DNA from: Atkinsonella hypoxylon
Taxonomy: Eukaryota; Ascomycota; Sordariomycetes; Hypocreales; Clavicipitaceae
Assembly (NCBI GenBank): GCA_000729835.1
Contig: JFHB01000133.1
Coordinates: forward strand, 18,330 to 82,329
Length of the DNA: 64,000 nt
Direction: 5' to 3'
Below the pieces are notes generated by a model that had not been told where the DNA came from, searched no databases, and was given only the letters and a program-made list of their open reading frames with translations. This document shows, piece after piece, positions 21,246 to 32,822 of this stretch; position 1 is the stretch's first letter; every line of letters begins with the position of its first letter. The translations under genes and the position numbers were made by a program.

Positions 21246-22632
21246 CAGTTAGTAGAAGATGCCGCAAAACGAGCTAATTCGCTGGCTAGCAACAAGTCAT
21301 TACTGAGCAGTTAGCTGCAATTGACCTTGCAACTGGTCTGGTCAATCAACAATTGCGGACCCGATCTTAACCGGTTGGCGGTTGGTTGGCCGGCTGCCGG
21401 CTGCCGGAATAGACAACATGGGGGTTACCTGAGGTGGCTCCGCTTGAATGAACTTTTTTTTAAAAAAAAAAAAAAAATTGGTTACGGGAAGTTAAGAAAA
21501 GCTACCTGCATGCAAAATAAACGCGTTGATATGTATCCAGTTAATTGACGCTCTGTGTGGTTATAACTATGCATATTGGGAGGACCAAGGGAACGGGTGC
21601 ATGCACTAGTGCGTACGGGTTTGTGTGTTGTTGTTGTATGTAACTAACTTGACTCCTTCTATCTATCCTACGGAAAAGCTCGTGGGGATAAGTTAGGGGC
21701 TCGTTGGTGTTGGGACCACAGGTGATGCCCCATTTATATGGCGCATCCTCACCAATCAGCGCGCAGGTTATCAGCTCGATGCTGCCTATTCCGACAGTTG
21801 TGGATATCGATATCGATCTTTATGGATTATTTGTCATGTTGTATCACAGAGATTATGTGAATAATTTAATTGCGTATGGTAACTAATGGACTAGTCCCTC
21901 CCCGTGGGGGCTGATTTGTGCTTTTCGGATTCTTGAGTCCAATAGCATTGTGTTAGTGTTGTTCCTCGCAGCACGACATCATCTGGCCAGATGTGCTTGA
22001 CCCATGCTGGACGTGTTGCCAACAACATGAATTGAATTCCCGGTGTGGTTTTCGTGGCTGTCTGTTGGACACACGGCAGACGTAGTGTTCGTTTTCATGG
22101 GCCTGTCTCTCGTCTTGGCACAGAAGTGAGTTGTTATTAGTCACGGACTTGCAATGGTGAGATGAGACTCGCTTTCCGCATCTGGTTGCCGGGTATTTTG
22201 ACTCTCCATGGACAACAGGGCGGCCTTTACGCAACAAAGATGGGCATTCTGACGGTGACGGCCCCTCCAGGACAAACAGAGCCATGTCAACTTACACGTA
22301 ATCTTGACACAATTCTCTCATACTATACTTATACTGAAAGACTGGGCGGAGAATCGAGAATCAGTTCCTCATCGTCATTACAGGGTAGCCCGGCTGAAGC
22401 ATGGCAACTTTGCCGTGCCACATAGCCGCCTTAGGCATCAAACACCATTAGTCGTTCGTTTCTCAACGCGACGCTAACTAACTAGTTAATTAACTACTTT
22501 CCATCGCGGTGGGTCAACAAGACGCGCTTCATCGCACAGACGACCTCATTTTCGCAACGACGACTCGGCCAAGTTTAGGTGTAGCTTACCGGCCTCGTCA
22601 GATGTTGCGAACAGGCGCCGGCGCAGCCCATC

Positions 22633-25600
22633 ATGTACATCAAACAGATCATTATTCAGGGCTTTAAAAGGTATGTAATGTAATCTAGCGTGCATCTCCC
22701 CGCACCCAATAGTCATTGACAGTCTCGCAGCTACAAAGACCAAACTGTCATAGAGCCGTTCTCGCCAAAGACCAATGTCATCGTCGGTCGCAATGGCTCC
22801 GGCAAAAGTAACTTCTTCGCAGCAATGCGATTCGTGCTTAGCGACGCCTACACACAGATGAGTCGAGAAGAGCGACAAGGCCTCCTGCACGAGGGTTCTG
22901 GTTCAGCTGTCATGTCCGCCTACGTGGAGATCATCTTCGACAATAGTGACGATCGGTTCCCCACAGGAAACAAGGAAGTTGTCTTGCGCCGAACGATTGG
23001 ACTAAAAAAGGACGAATACTCGGTGGACCGTAAAGTCGTGACCAAGACCGACGTCATGAACTTGCTTGAGGCTGCCGGTTTCTCTCGATCGAATCCTTAC
23101 TACATTGTGCCCCAGGGCCGCGTGACGGCTTTAACAAACATGAAAGAGTCTGACAGACTGAACCTGCTGAAAGAGGTCGCTGGCACCCACGTGTATGAGG
23201 CGCGACGCGCAGAGTCATTGAAAATCATGCACGAGACCAACAATAAGCGAGAGAAGATCGATGAATTGCTTGAATACATCAAGGAACGACTGGCTGAGCT
23301 TGAAGAAGAAAAGGAAGAACTGCGCGGTTTCCAAGACAAGGACAGGGAGAGACGATGCCTGGAGTATGCCTACCATCACCGCGAACAAGTTACGATTCAG
23401 TCTGCCCTGGAGGACATCGACGGTGCCAGACAGGAAGGTCTCGATACCAGTGACTCGAGTCGCATGGAATACCTAAAGGGTGAGAAAGCCATTTCAAAAC
23501 TCGACGCCAAGATCCACAGCCTCCAGAGAGAGCTGGAGTTGCTTCAGATCGACCGACGTCAACAGGAAGAAGACAGACGAGATTGTGCCAAGGCTCTCGC
23601 CAAAGTGGAACTCAAAGTGAAGAATCTTAAGGACGGCCAATCCGCTCAAGAGCAGGCACGAGCGCAACATGAAGCGGAACTGCAGTCCGTCCAATCAGAA
23701 ATAGCACAGAAGGAGAAGCAGTTGAAGAAGATATTACCCGAGTATAAGAAGAAAAAGCAGCAAGAAGATGAAATTCGGCGACAACTGGACACGGCCGAAG
23801 CCTCAAGAGCACGTCTCTTTGCCAAGCAAAACCGTGGATCACGATTTAAGGACAAGTCCGAACGGGATGCATGGTTAGGACAGGAAATCGAGGACTTAAA
23901 TTTGACCATTAGCGCACAAAAAGCGAACAAGTTGGAGGCGGACGAGGAGGTTGCCAGGGTACAAGAATCCATTCAACAGACAGAGGAAGAGGTTGCACAG
24001 TTGAGATCTCGGTTGGCCAACTGGAGTAGTGATAGAGTCTTGATGGCCGATGCAGCAACGCAAGCTCGGGTGACGCTGGATAGACTGAACGACGAGCGGA
24101 AGCTTATTCGTCGCAAAGAGGACAAGCTAAACTCCGTCATTGCTAATGCCCGGCAAGAAAGGGACCAAGCTGAGCGAGAGTTGTCTCATGCAGTCGACGG
24201 GGCGACCGCGCGGGGTCTGGCCACTATTCGCCGATTGAAGCAGGAACAGGATCTTCCGGGCGCTTACGGCACATTAGCAGACTTGCTCGAGGTCAATGAT
24301 GCATACAGACTGCCTGTCGAACAGACAGCTGGAGCAAGTTTGTTCCATTATATCGTCGACAACGCGGACACTGCCACCTATTTGGCAGACTATCTGTTTA
24401 AACAACGTGGCGGCCGTGTAACATTTATGCCATTGGCGCAATTACGACCTCGTCAAGTCGCCTTCCCCCGATCTACCGACGCAGTGCCTCTTATCAACAA
24501 GATCCATTATGACCCCAAGTTCGAAAAAGCCTTCCAACAAGTATTCGGAAAAACAGTAGTATGCATTAACCTTGCCGTCGCAGCCCAATACGCACGCAGT
24601 CACGGCGTTGATGGAATCACCGCGGACGGCGATACAACCAACAAGAGAGGTGCCATGACTGGTGGCTACATCGATCCCCGAAAATCACGTCTCGAAGCTG
24701 TGCAAGCCGCGAATAAGTGGCGCGAAGAGTATGAAAACTTGGTAGCCCAATCGCGGGATCTTCGCCGTCAGATCGAGCTGAAAGACCAAGAGATCACGGC
24801 AGCCATGTCAGAGCTGCAAAAGATGGAGCAACAGTTGAGGAATGCAGATGATGGCTTTGAGCCCCTGAAACATGAGTTGCGAAACAAGTCAAGTCACGTT
24901 GAAAACGAGCGGGCTCATCTCGATGCCGCTATTAGGCGCCGGGACGCGGTAGAGAAGAACATGAACGGGTTCATGGAAGAGGTGGCCGCTCTTGAAGATG
25001 AATTGGCAAGCGAGTTCAAGAAGAGCCTCACGCCAGCTGAAGAACAGGAGTTGGAGAAGCTCAGCGCCATGACGCAACAGCTACAGAGGCAATGGAATGA
25101 GGTGAGCAATGAACGCAGAGCTCTCGAACGAACGAAGCAATTGCTTGAAGTGGACTTGCGCCAAAACCTTCAAATGAAACTGGATCAGCTCAACAGTCAG
25201 GCATTTGAAAATTCAGCATCGGGAGGTGCATCGGGAGGCATGAAGGATGCCCAGCGAGAGCTGAAGGCTGCCCAGAAGGCACTCAAGACCATCGAAGCCA
25301 GTCTGCAAGAAACAGAAGGCAAGATGGACCAAATCACCAGTCAAATCGACCAATTGAGCGTGGAGAAGGCGGAGCGCGAACAAATACAGAACGAAATCTC
25401 CACGAGGATAGAGAGGCAACAAAAGAAGATGGAGAAGACTCTGCAGCGAAAAGCTCTTCTTACTGCACAGGCCGCGGAATGCGCCAAGAATATCAGAGAC
25501 CTGGGTGTGCTCCCTGAAGAGGCCTTTGACAAATATGAGAACATGGAAGCGAGCGCGGTATGTTGGAGGCGTCCTTTGCCCCCCCGGGCCGAACCGCATC

Positions 25601-26464
25601 ATCATATTTTACTGACGCAAATTAGATCACAAACAGGCTGAAAAAGGTCAACGAAGCATTGAAGAAGTATAAGCATGTCAATAAGAAAGCCTTTGAGCAG
25701 TACAACAATTTCACCACGCAGCAAGACCAGCTCATGAAGCGACGCAAGGAATTGGATGCTTCCCAAGAGTCCATCGAAGAACTGGTTGAGCATTTGGATC
25801 GGCGAAAGGACGAGGCTATTGATCGTACTTTTAAACAGGTTTCCAAGGAGTTTGCGACCATCTTCGGCAAGCTGGTTCCTGCGGGACACGGCCGGCTCGT
25901 CATTCAGAGAAGAATCGATCGACGGCAAGACATGGATGAATCAGACGAGGAGGCCCGCGGTAGTGTCGAGAATTACATCGGCGTTGGAATCAGCGTTTCC
26001 TTCAACTCGAAGGAGCTCGACGAGCAGCAAAGGATCCAGCAGCTGAGCGGTGGACAAAAGAGTACGTCGAGTCAACTAGTGTAGTGGCCTGGGGATTTCC
26101 CCCCCTCTCCCCCTTCCTCCCTTGGAACAAAACGCTAACAATAACTTCTTCCCTAGGTTTGTGCGCATTGTGCCTCATCTTCGCCCTGCAGCAGACAGAG
26201 AGCAGTCCCATGGTCATTTTCGACGAAGTAGATGCCAATCTGGACGCCCAGTACCGCACCGCAGTCGCAGCGCTTCTGGAGTCCATCTCCAACGAAGCGG
26301 GCACGCAGTTCATCTGCACGACTTTCCGGCCTGAGATTGTCCACGTGGCGGATAAGTGCTATGGCGTGACGTTCCACAACAAGACGAGCTCTATCAACTG
26401 CGTGCCTACGACTGAAGCCCTCAGCTTTGTCGAGGGCCAGGCCAAGCCTACGGGGACGTCATGA
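22633..26464 (+). CDS. smc3: Cohesin subunit Smc3
   Basis: There are four exons: 22633-22670, 22731-25557, 25626-26061 and 26157-26464. The introns are 60, 68 and 95 nt. The product is 1202 aa. MYIKQIIIQGFKSYKDQ opens the protein. Walker A GRNGSGKS is at residues 32-39, and the coiled coils flank a hinge that includes LPGAYGTLADLL. The ABC signature LSGGQKS is split by the last intron, and Walker B VIFDEVDANLD follows in exon 4. The pair KK at residues 105-106 (IGLKKDEY) matches in number and context the lysines that Eco1-type acetyltransferases modify to lock cohesion. Smc3 pairs with Smc1 and the kleisin to form the cohesin ring. All family landmarks are intact. The first exon encodes only 12 full codons. 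Confidence 0.97.
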
Positions 26465-26913
26465 ATAGGGACCGACCGTGGCATCAGGAAGGGGCAGGTA
26501 GGGTTTTTATTTTTTTTTTGTTTTTGAGCACGTCTGCATTACGATAGGACGCGACGCGACGTGAGGATGGAGTTCTTGGCGTTGGTGAGGAAAACAACCC
26601 TGGTTTGGTGAGGCGTTTCTGGTACTATCATGGTTTGAGCTTGTGCTTTGGACGCTTTGGCGTGGTTGCCTTGATTCATACTTTTGGAATGCCAAGGATA
26701 GTTGTGCGTCTGTATTGAAGAAAACTGGTCATTGTAGTCATAACCATCAAGACATCTGCAACGCAGCGTACTTGTGTGACTGGCAAAAGGGGACTTTCCT
26801 GGTACAAGTATGGTTGTATAAAGATGTACACTAGTTCTAGTTTACAGATGCGCCGAGGACGGCCAATCGTCTGGACCATGGCCAGTCTGTGGTTCCCCGC
26901 CAACGTGTGTATC
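26465..26913. other. Convergent 3' flanks of smc3 and mL46
   Basis: 449 bp lie between the two stop codons. I see only a T-rich run at about 26509-26525 just after smc3. Confidence 0.5.
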
Positions 26914-28166
26914 CTACCTGTCCGACATCATGTTCCGCACGCCAGCGAAGTACTCGGGCGCAAGCGCCCCTGCCAGCTCCTCCCTCGTAAACCACCGGAA
27001 ATCAGAGTACCCAAACGGATTGCCCCTCAAATCAGCCTGCCCAGCCATGATTCTGCCCTTCAGGAAAAACGTCTTCTGGCCGCGCTGCGTGACGGATCCG
27101 TCCGCGGCCCAAACAGGCTCTTTCACGACATGCGCGACGGGGACGCGCCCGACGATCCAGGTGTTCATATTCACACCAGCAGCCTGGTCTAGCACCCTCC
27201 TCGCAGCCTGGCCACCGTTAGTCTCACGTCCAGCCGCACTATCCTGGGGAAAAAAAAAAAAAAAAAAAAAAGGGCAAAAAACCAGAAAAATCCCCGTACG
27301 TACCTCGTGCAGATTCTCCTCCGCGCCAACCACATCAGCCGGGAATCCCCAGCCGTCCTTGCCCCTGACAACCAGGTACAGCGTCCGATCAAGCTGTCTA
27401 TCCAGCCTCGTCGCGTCGCCCTTTCGGTCCGCCTCCGTCTGCCTGCCCATGGGCGGCTCGACGGGGACGACGTCCTCGGGGGCAATCACCTCGGCGTCGT
27501 CGCTCACCCGCGGCGCCGCATCCCTAAGCAAGGATCCGAGCAGACTCTCCGGGGTGCTCAGCGCGTCGCCGACACGGAGCTCGTCGTCCCACGCCTGCGA
27601 CCCCTTGCCCTGGTACACGCCTATGTCCTTGGCCACGGTGCCCCTGCGCTCCGCCACCTTGAGGTTCCAGTCCAGCTGGCGCGCCGTGTCGGGCTTGAAG
27701 TAGATGCTCGTGATGAAGGGCGCGTTGAGCCTCTCCTCCAGGCGCTTCTGGTAGAAGAAGAAGGCATTTTCGAACGGGTGCAGCGTGCGCGTCAGCAGGG
27801 GCGGTCGGCTTAGGATCAGGCCGGAACGGACTTCGTAGGAGGGCGCGGATGGAGGAGGATGACGAGGAGGAGGAGGTGTCGGGGATGAAGCCGTGCTTGT
27901 GATGGTCGCGGCCGAGTAGAGTCGGGAGGGCACTTGCGTGGCGCATCGTGAGCATCTACTCGGCGAGCCTGGTAGCGTGGTCAGCACCTTAAAAGTCGAC
28001 TGGCCCCCCCCCCCTTTTTTTTTTTTTTTTTTCTTTCCCGGTAATGGCATGCATCGCCTTTTCCCTATGCTGAGACGACGTGCGCTACTAGCAGTGGCCA
28101 GATTGCCAATTGCTTACCTGCTATGATGGATTGGACGGCGCGCCGCCCTCTGCTTGAAGCAGTCAT
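26914..28166 (-). CDS. mrpl17: Mitochondrial large-subunit ribosomal protein mL46
   Basis: There are three exons: 28166-28118, 27968-27304 and 27207-26914. The introns are 149 and 96 nt. The product is 335 aa. Exon 1 gives MTASSRGRRAVQSIIAG, a basic amphipathic start suited to mitochondrial import. The body shows SGLILSRPPLLTRTLHPFE and FFFYQKRLEERLNAPF, then TEADRKGDATRLDRQLDRTL and the Nudix-like GVNMNTWIVGRVPVAHVV. These mark the mL46 (yeast Mrpl17) family, a Nudix fold without the catalytic box. For exon 3 I chose the CAG acceptor after a CTAAC branch, giving NLHE|AARRVLDQAAGVNMNTW. An acceptor 36 nt upstream would add 12 residues that the family lacks. Both introns contain long homopolymers (A/T near 27251-27271 and 28016-28032), which are error-prone in sequencing. 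Confidence 0.88.
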
Positions 28167-29347
28167 GGTGATGCCGGCTAAAAAGATGAAGAAATAGTCC
28201 AATTTTTACCGTGAAGTATGATGGAAAGATTATCTTATGTAGTTAGTTGCACGTCGACAGAGCCATCCTCGAACTTTTTCCCTGCTTGGTTGAGCTCAAG
28301 TGGAGGTCCAGTGAGCGACGTAGTGTAGTGCCTGAGGCAGCCACCGCAACAAGACAATCCGCTCGCTTAACAGTATGCTAAGCAAATTTGCTTTCCACCC
28401 CTCGCTCTCGCTCTCGCTCTCGCTCTTCTTTTCTCTTTTCTTTCTCACCAAGGCACCATTTACCTTATCGTCAAGACCTGTTCCCACCTCCAGGACGTCC
28501 TGATCATTTACGAGTGCCGAGAGTGAATTCCGGAGCAGTCTTTTTCGCTAGCGGTGCCTGCAAACTACTTTTACACCAGGTTCTGTTAGATAGACACTGC
28601 TCACAAGCATGGAAGCGCGCCCTTGCGCGCCCTTGATTCGATAAGGCCAATCCACTTCACGTCGCCTCTTCTCCAAGTCGCTTTGGATGGGGGCGATTCA
28701 CCGTCCTTGCCGGGGGACTCAACCTTTCTTGTTTGTCTCCTTTGGCCTTTTCACGATCTGATCCGAGCAAACCACGGATCCATACTCGGGTGTTGATCTT
28801 GACTCAGCATTGCTGCCCTTTCCTTCGAATGGGTGATCCCTTGATTGCTTCAATCTCTTCCAACTTGAACTCTTGTCGAGCTTCATGGCTAAATATGCTT
28901 AGATTTGATACCTTACTACTGCTTCCCTTCGCCATCCTAGTCGTAAATCGCCAATGTTATGTAAATTTGTGACCGCGAGCAGCCAACGCCATGAATGATG
29001 CATCGTTCAAATGATTTTACAAGTACAGTCCGTTATTCGTCATCCCTGTTCCCGCACGAACATCAATATGTTGTCTTCCCCGATACACTGCCCAGATGCT
29101 AATCAACATATCACTCCACCTAATACGCCACTGATCCTCGTGTCCAAAGCGGAGAGATAGATATCCACATTGATGGGACAAAGACGATACGAAGAGTTGG
29201 AAAAAAGAAAAACAAAAAAGTTAGAACAAAAAAAAAACCAAAAAAAAAATCCTGGGTATCTCAACCATCGCCGAGGCTGTCTGCCTAATCTGAAAAGGAA
29301 ACGCCGTGGCTCAACAAAAAGTCCTCATCGAATGTATGCTGGTATCC
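28167..29347. other. Intergenic stretch, mL46 promoter and RING-PHD 3' flank
   Basis: I see no gene. It contains a CTCTCG repeat at 28401-28425. Confidence 0.5.
28401..28425. repeat. (CTCGCT)n microsatellite
   Basis: Four 6-bp units on the strand that is pyrimidine-rich upstream of mL46. Confidence 0.9.
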
Positions 29348-31452
29348 TCATGCTGAAAGCTCGGCGACAGCCTGAGCCACCTCCTGCGTGGCTCTCTTCT
29401 CCCATGAGCGCCGCGATTGTTCGTCGAGCGAAGACGCGTCCTTCACTTCGTCGTAAAGTTTCCGCGAGATGTCGCGATTTATAGTTGCATACTGCTCAGT
29501 GGTCAGTTTTTGAGCTCGCCAATGCGGACGGAGAGCGTTCTTGACAATGTCATTTATGCTCTTCTTTTCTTCCTGCGTCATGGTCCAACGCGTAGGCGAT
29601 GTGTCGTCCGTTCGAGATGGGACTTGGTGAGCACGACGAGGCCGCGGCTGACGCAACTCGAGGGGACGAGAGCCGACTCTACCGGATCGTGGTTCCGACT
29701 CCCCAGCATCACTGGTAGATCGCGTAGGAGAATAATTCGCCGGAGGGTATCGAGGTTCAATGTGGGTACTAAGTGACAAGGTCGGGGATGTCGGCCTACC
29801 GCCGAGACTCGGAAGAGGGGGCGGAGTTAATGACAAGGCCCTAGGGCTGCTATGATTCGAAGGCGAAGGCGAGAGGGCCGGCGATGAAGCCTCTGGAGGC
29901 GCACGCCAGTTCGGAGTCATGACAGGTGTTTCGTCTTCAGATAATGGGTTTGGCTCGAGGGGTTCCAGCTCCTTGAGCAGTGAGGACACTAGAGGGGTGG
30001 CATTCTCCAATCGAGTGGTGCCATTTCTCAACGAGGTTCCATTCGCCAGACGCACGTTGGAAGGGCTCGATATTGCTGGAGAGGAAGCGGATGCCGAAGC
30101 TTCAGCCTGAGTAGGCAGCCTTCGAGTCCGCGGACGCTTGAGTTTTCTTTCCGGTTCCTGTGCTGGCTCCGCAGGTGATGCAGTGACCGAACGACTCTTT
30201 CTTCGCTTTCGGGTCTCCGCCGAACTCGACTCTGCGTCACGGGCACGATCAAAGGCGCCCCATGCGCGCCGCTCATCGCGACTTTCTTCAACAGGCGGCG
30301 GGGGTGGCTGCAGGCGCTCGCTTATTTGTGGCGGTATAGTGCTGGCAAAGGTATCTCGAGCTCCGAGTCGATTGGCAATATCCATGCGCTGCTGCCATCG
30401 TTGCAGCTCTCGGCGATCAAGCTGCTGAAAGCGACGAAACTGTTCGAGGTCGTCGTCCTCGTCATCGTGATTATCGAGATCAAGGTCGCTCATCTCGTAG
30501 AAACGACCGGAGAACTGACCCCACGCACCCTGCCATTCGGCATTGCGGGCTTGCCTGCGCGCTCTTCTAAGACGCTGACGAGTGCGTACATGGAAGCCTC
30601 GTGCTTCACGAGGTTGTGGACGCTGGGCAGGCACCCGAGGCCGCGGAGATTCAGGTTCAGCATCAGTGCGATCCGGCCGATCATCAGTAAGCCGAAACAG
30701 GTGAGCACATTCCATGCAATACCAGTCGCCCTCGGGAATATGGTCCAGTCCAATGCAATGCGTGTGGTAGGCGGCATCACAGCTGTCGCACAAGAGCAAG
30801 ATGTCCTCTCGCTCGGCCGAGTTGCATATGGGGCAAGGGTTGCCTTCCTCTGCTTCTTCCTCGGCGATGTTGTCGCTTAACCAAGCCTGTACATCAAACT
30901 CGGCGACTTGTTTTTTATCTTGGACATCGTAGGTAGAGATTGCAGTGCCTGTGAAACATGAAATTTCAGTACTTGTTTGTTATGGACTCGTCTGTTGTTA
31001 TTATCATCATCATCATAATAACAACTATAATAGTAATACTTTTTTTGGGGGGGAGAGGGTGACAATGAATGGTGGTGAGAATATCGCGGGTTGACGTGAT
31101 GATGGTTGCAGGGTGGGTCAGCGGTGGTTTACTTACCATGTACGCCGTTGTAGACGCGAACAAAATGGAATGGTGTTCTGCAGATGGGACAGGTATTCGT
31201 CTTCTGAGCCCATGAGCGGATGCAGGCATCATGGATGACATGCTCGCATCCGTCTAAGGATGCAACAATGTCAAGATGGCTCGTCTCCTCATTGACGACA
31301 GCGGCAACAGCTGTGATGGAATCTGGTGCCTTTGCGTCTGCCCGTTCTGTGGTAGCGGCATTGTGAATGTCGTTGACAAGCGAGGGCGACTTGGAGGACG
31401 AGGGCCGTGGCAAGGGATCCAAGCATATAATGCACTGTTCAGGCTCGTTCAT
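29348..31452 (-). CDS. RING-H2 plus PHD finger protein, PHRF1-like putative E3 ubiquitin ligase
   Basis: There are two exons, 31452-31137 and 30948-29348, with a 188-nt intron. The product is 638 aa. The RING-H2 ligands are C7, C10, C69, H71, H74, C77, C88 and C91 (CEHVIHDACIRSW, CPICR). About 58 residues of low-complexity loop separate the first two from the third. A PHD finger follows with C144, C147, C159, C162, H167, C170, C183 and C186 (LLLCDSCDAAYHTHC, GDWYCMEC). The rest is Arg/Ser/Pro-rich and disordered, ending in a helical segment around MTQEEKKSINDIVKNALRP. The adjacent RING+PHD order with a long disordered tail matches PHRF1-type proteins, where the RING supplies ligase activity and the PHD reads histone tails. 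Substrate and function here are inferred only. The intron holds ATC/ATA microsatellite sequence. Confidence 0.85.
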
Positions 31453-31597
31453 GACGCCAGGTGAGGTATTGAAGAGATGGGCTTGATGGAAACATGTAAA
31501 ACGAAGTGCAAATGAGCTGCTGACGACGGCAAAGGGTAACAGAGCAGCCAAACGTCGAGTTGGCAGTGAAGCTTGTTGCGGACCGGACGGACTGGCG

Positions 31598-31682
31598 GAC
31601 TGGACTGGACTGGACTGGACTGTCAGTCAGTCAGTCAGTCTGTCTGTCTGTGGTATAGGAGCGTCAGGGTCAGGGTCAGGGT
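31598..31682. repeat. Chain of four adjoining simple repeats: GGACT, GTCA, GTCT, GTCAGG
   Basis: GGACT units run into GTCA units, then GTCT units. After a short spacer about three GTCAGG units follow. Each block differs from the previous by small changes. Confidence 0.9.
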
Positions 31683-32460
31683 CTGGTGCGCCTTGGGGCC
31701 GGGGCCGGTGCTGGTTAACAGTGCTGGATTTGAGGATTAAGAGCCGGAGCAGCGACGTATTAGTGGAGTCAGTAAGTGAGCTTGGGCGAGTATGGTGCGG
31801 CGCTGTTGAGGGGGACTGCAGTGGGCGGATGCTCGAGGAAGAGAAAGACCGCAGTCAAGCAAGGTAGAGTCTGGTTGAGGAGACTGGAGGGGAAACGGGC
31901 GGCGGCGGTGGTGGCGGCGGCGGCGGGTGGCGAAAAAAAAAAAAGAAAAAGAAAAAAAGAAAGAGTTTTGAAGTGGCCGTTGAGACAGCGTGGAGAAGGG
32001 GGAGTCGGGCAGGTGAAGCAGGTCGGAGCCCAGGCAGGAAGAAAGAAAGAGTTGTTCTGGTACGAAGGCGAGAACATTAATGGACAAGACAGCACAGGAC
32101 AGCGGTTTCTGGTGTTGCGACTAGCGCACCCAGAGGGCTGATGGGTGGTCAACCGAGTGCTGGCTGGACCTGCTCACGGCCAATCAGCTGCTATAGACAC
32201 CATGAACGCCACGTTCGTTGGCGGCGGGTTCAAGTCAAGTTGCTGTCAGGTTCAGGTCATGCGAGCAAGCACCTGACGGCTGCAACAGTTTATGGTTGAC
32301 TGGCTTGTGTCTTGCTTGGAAAATTGGAAAAAAGGATTTTTTTTTTTAATTTTTTTTTTTTGGACGAAATAAATACAAATAGAAAGCCATGTATGTATGT
32401 ATGACAGACCGCTGGTTGATGGCATGACCACCTCCTACCTACGGAGTCACATACAGGCAC

Positions 32461-32480
32461 CTACCTAGGTACCTAGGTAG
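32461..32480. repeat. Perfect 20-bp palindrome CTACCTAGGTACCTAGGTAG
   Basis: A perfect inverted repeat built from two TACCTAGGTA words. A TACGGAGT word lies 14 bp to its left. Confidence 0.95.
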
Positions 32481-32572
32481 GTAGACAGACACCTAGACAG
32501 ACAATATGAGTTCAATGTTTCTCATTTCCTTGACCTTGACCTTGACTCATCATGCAGTAGGAGATACCCGTC

Positions 32573-32604
32573 AATGAATGAATGAATGAATGAATGAATG
32601 AATG
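32573..32604. repeat. (AATG)8 microsatellite
   Basis: Eight perfect AATG units. Confidence 0.96.
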
Positions 32605-32762
32605 CATGGATACCACGACACGGCCAATAAGACGGCCGAATTCAGCACCAAACCAGACAGACCCCCCACTGCTCACACGCTGGCCCCCTCCCTCCATCCA
32701 TCCATCCACCCCGCGAATAAAATCAGCCATATTCGTAAAGCACAAAGTACAAAGTGCAACAA

Positions 32763-32822
32763 ATTTTTTTATTTTTTTATTTTTTATTTTTTATTTTTTA
32801 TTTTTTTATTTTTTATTTTTTT
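32763..32822. repeat. T-rich (T5-7A)n tract
   Basis: About eight T-runs separated by single A bases, followed at once by a run of A, so the strand could fold back on itself. Confidence 0.92.

Larger units (their letters stand above)
17652..22632. other. 5-kb gene-poor stretch between mot1 and smc3 (divergent)
   Basis: I found no frame longer than about 200 codons with protein-like composition and no recognisable domain. The mot1 side (17.7-18.8 kb) is GT/CT-rich and promoter-like. The centre holds an AGA/ACAG tandem repeat, the palindrome at 19608-19625 and a tandem TACCTAGG at 21230-21245. Short open frames at 19.6-20.9 kb do not resemble any protein I know. Decayed transposon sequence is possible but not demonstrable by eye. 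Confidence 0.5.

Noticed and set aside
18800..22600. Repeat-induced point mutation footprint
   Set aside because: Some parts are A/T-richer, but I could not show the TpA excess or a repeated parent sequence by eye.
1656..26464. Haspin and SMC3 as a functional cohesion cluster
   Set aside because: They lie about 19 kb apart with unrelated genes between, so shared pathway membership alone is not evidence for a cluster.
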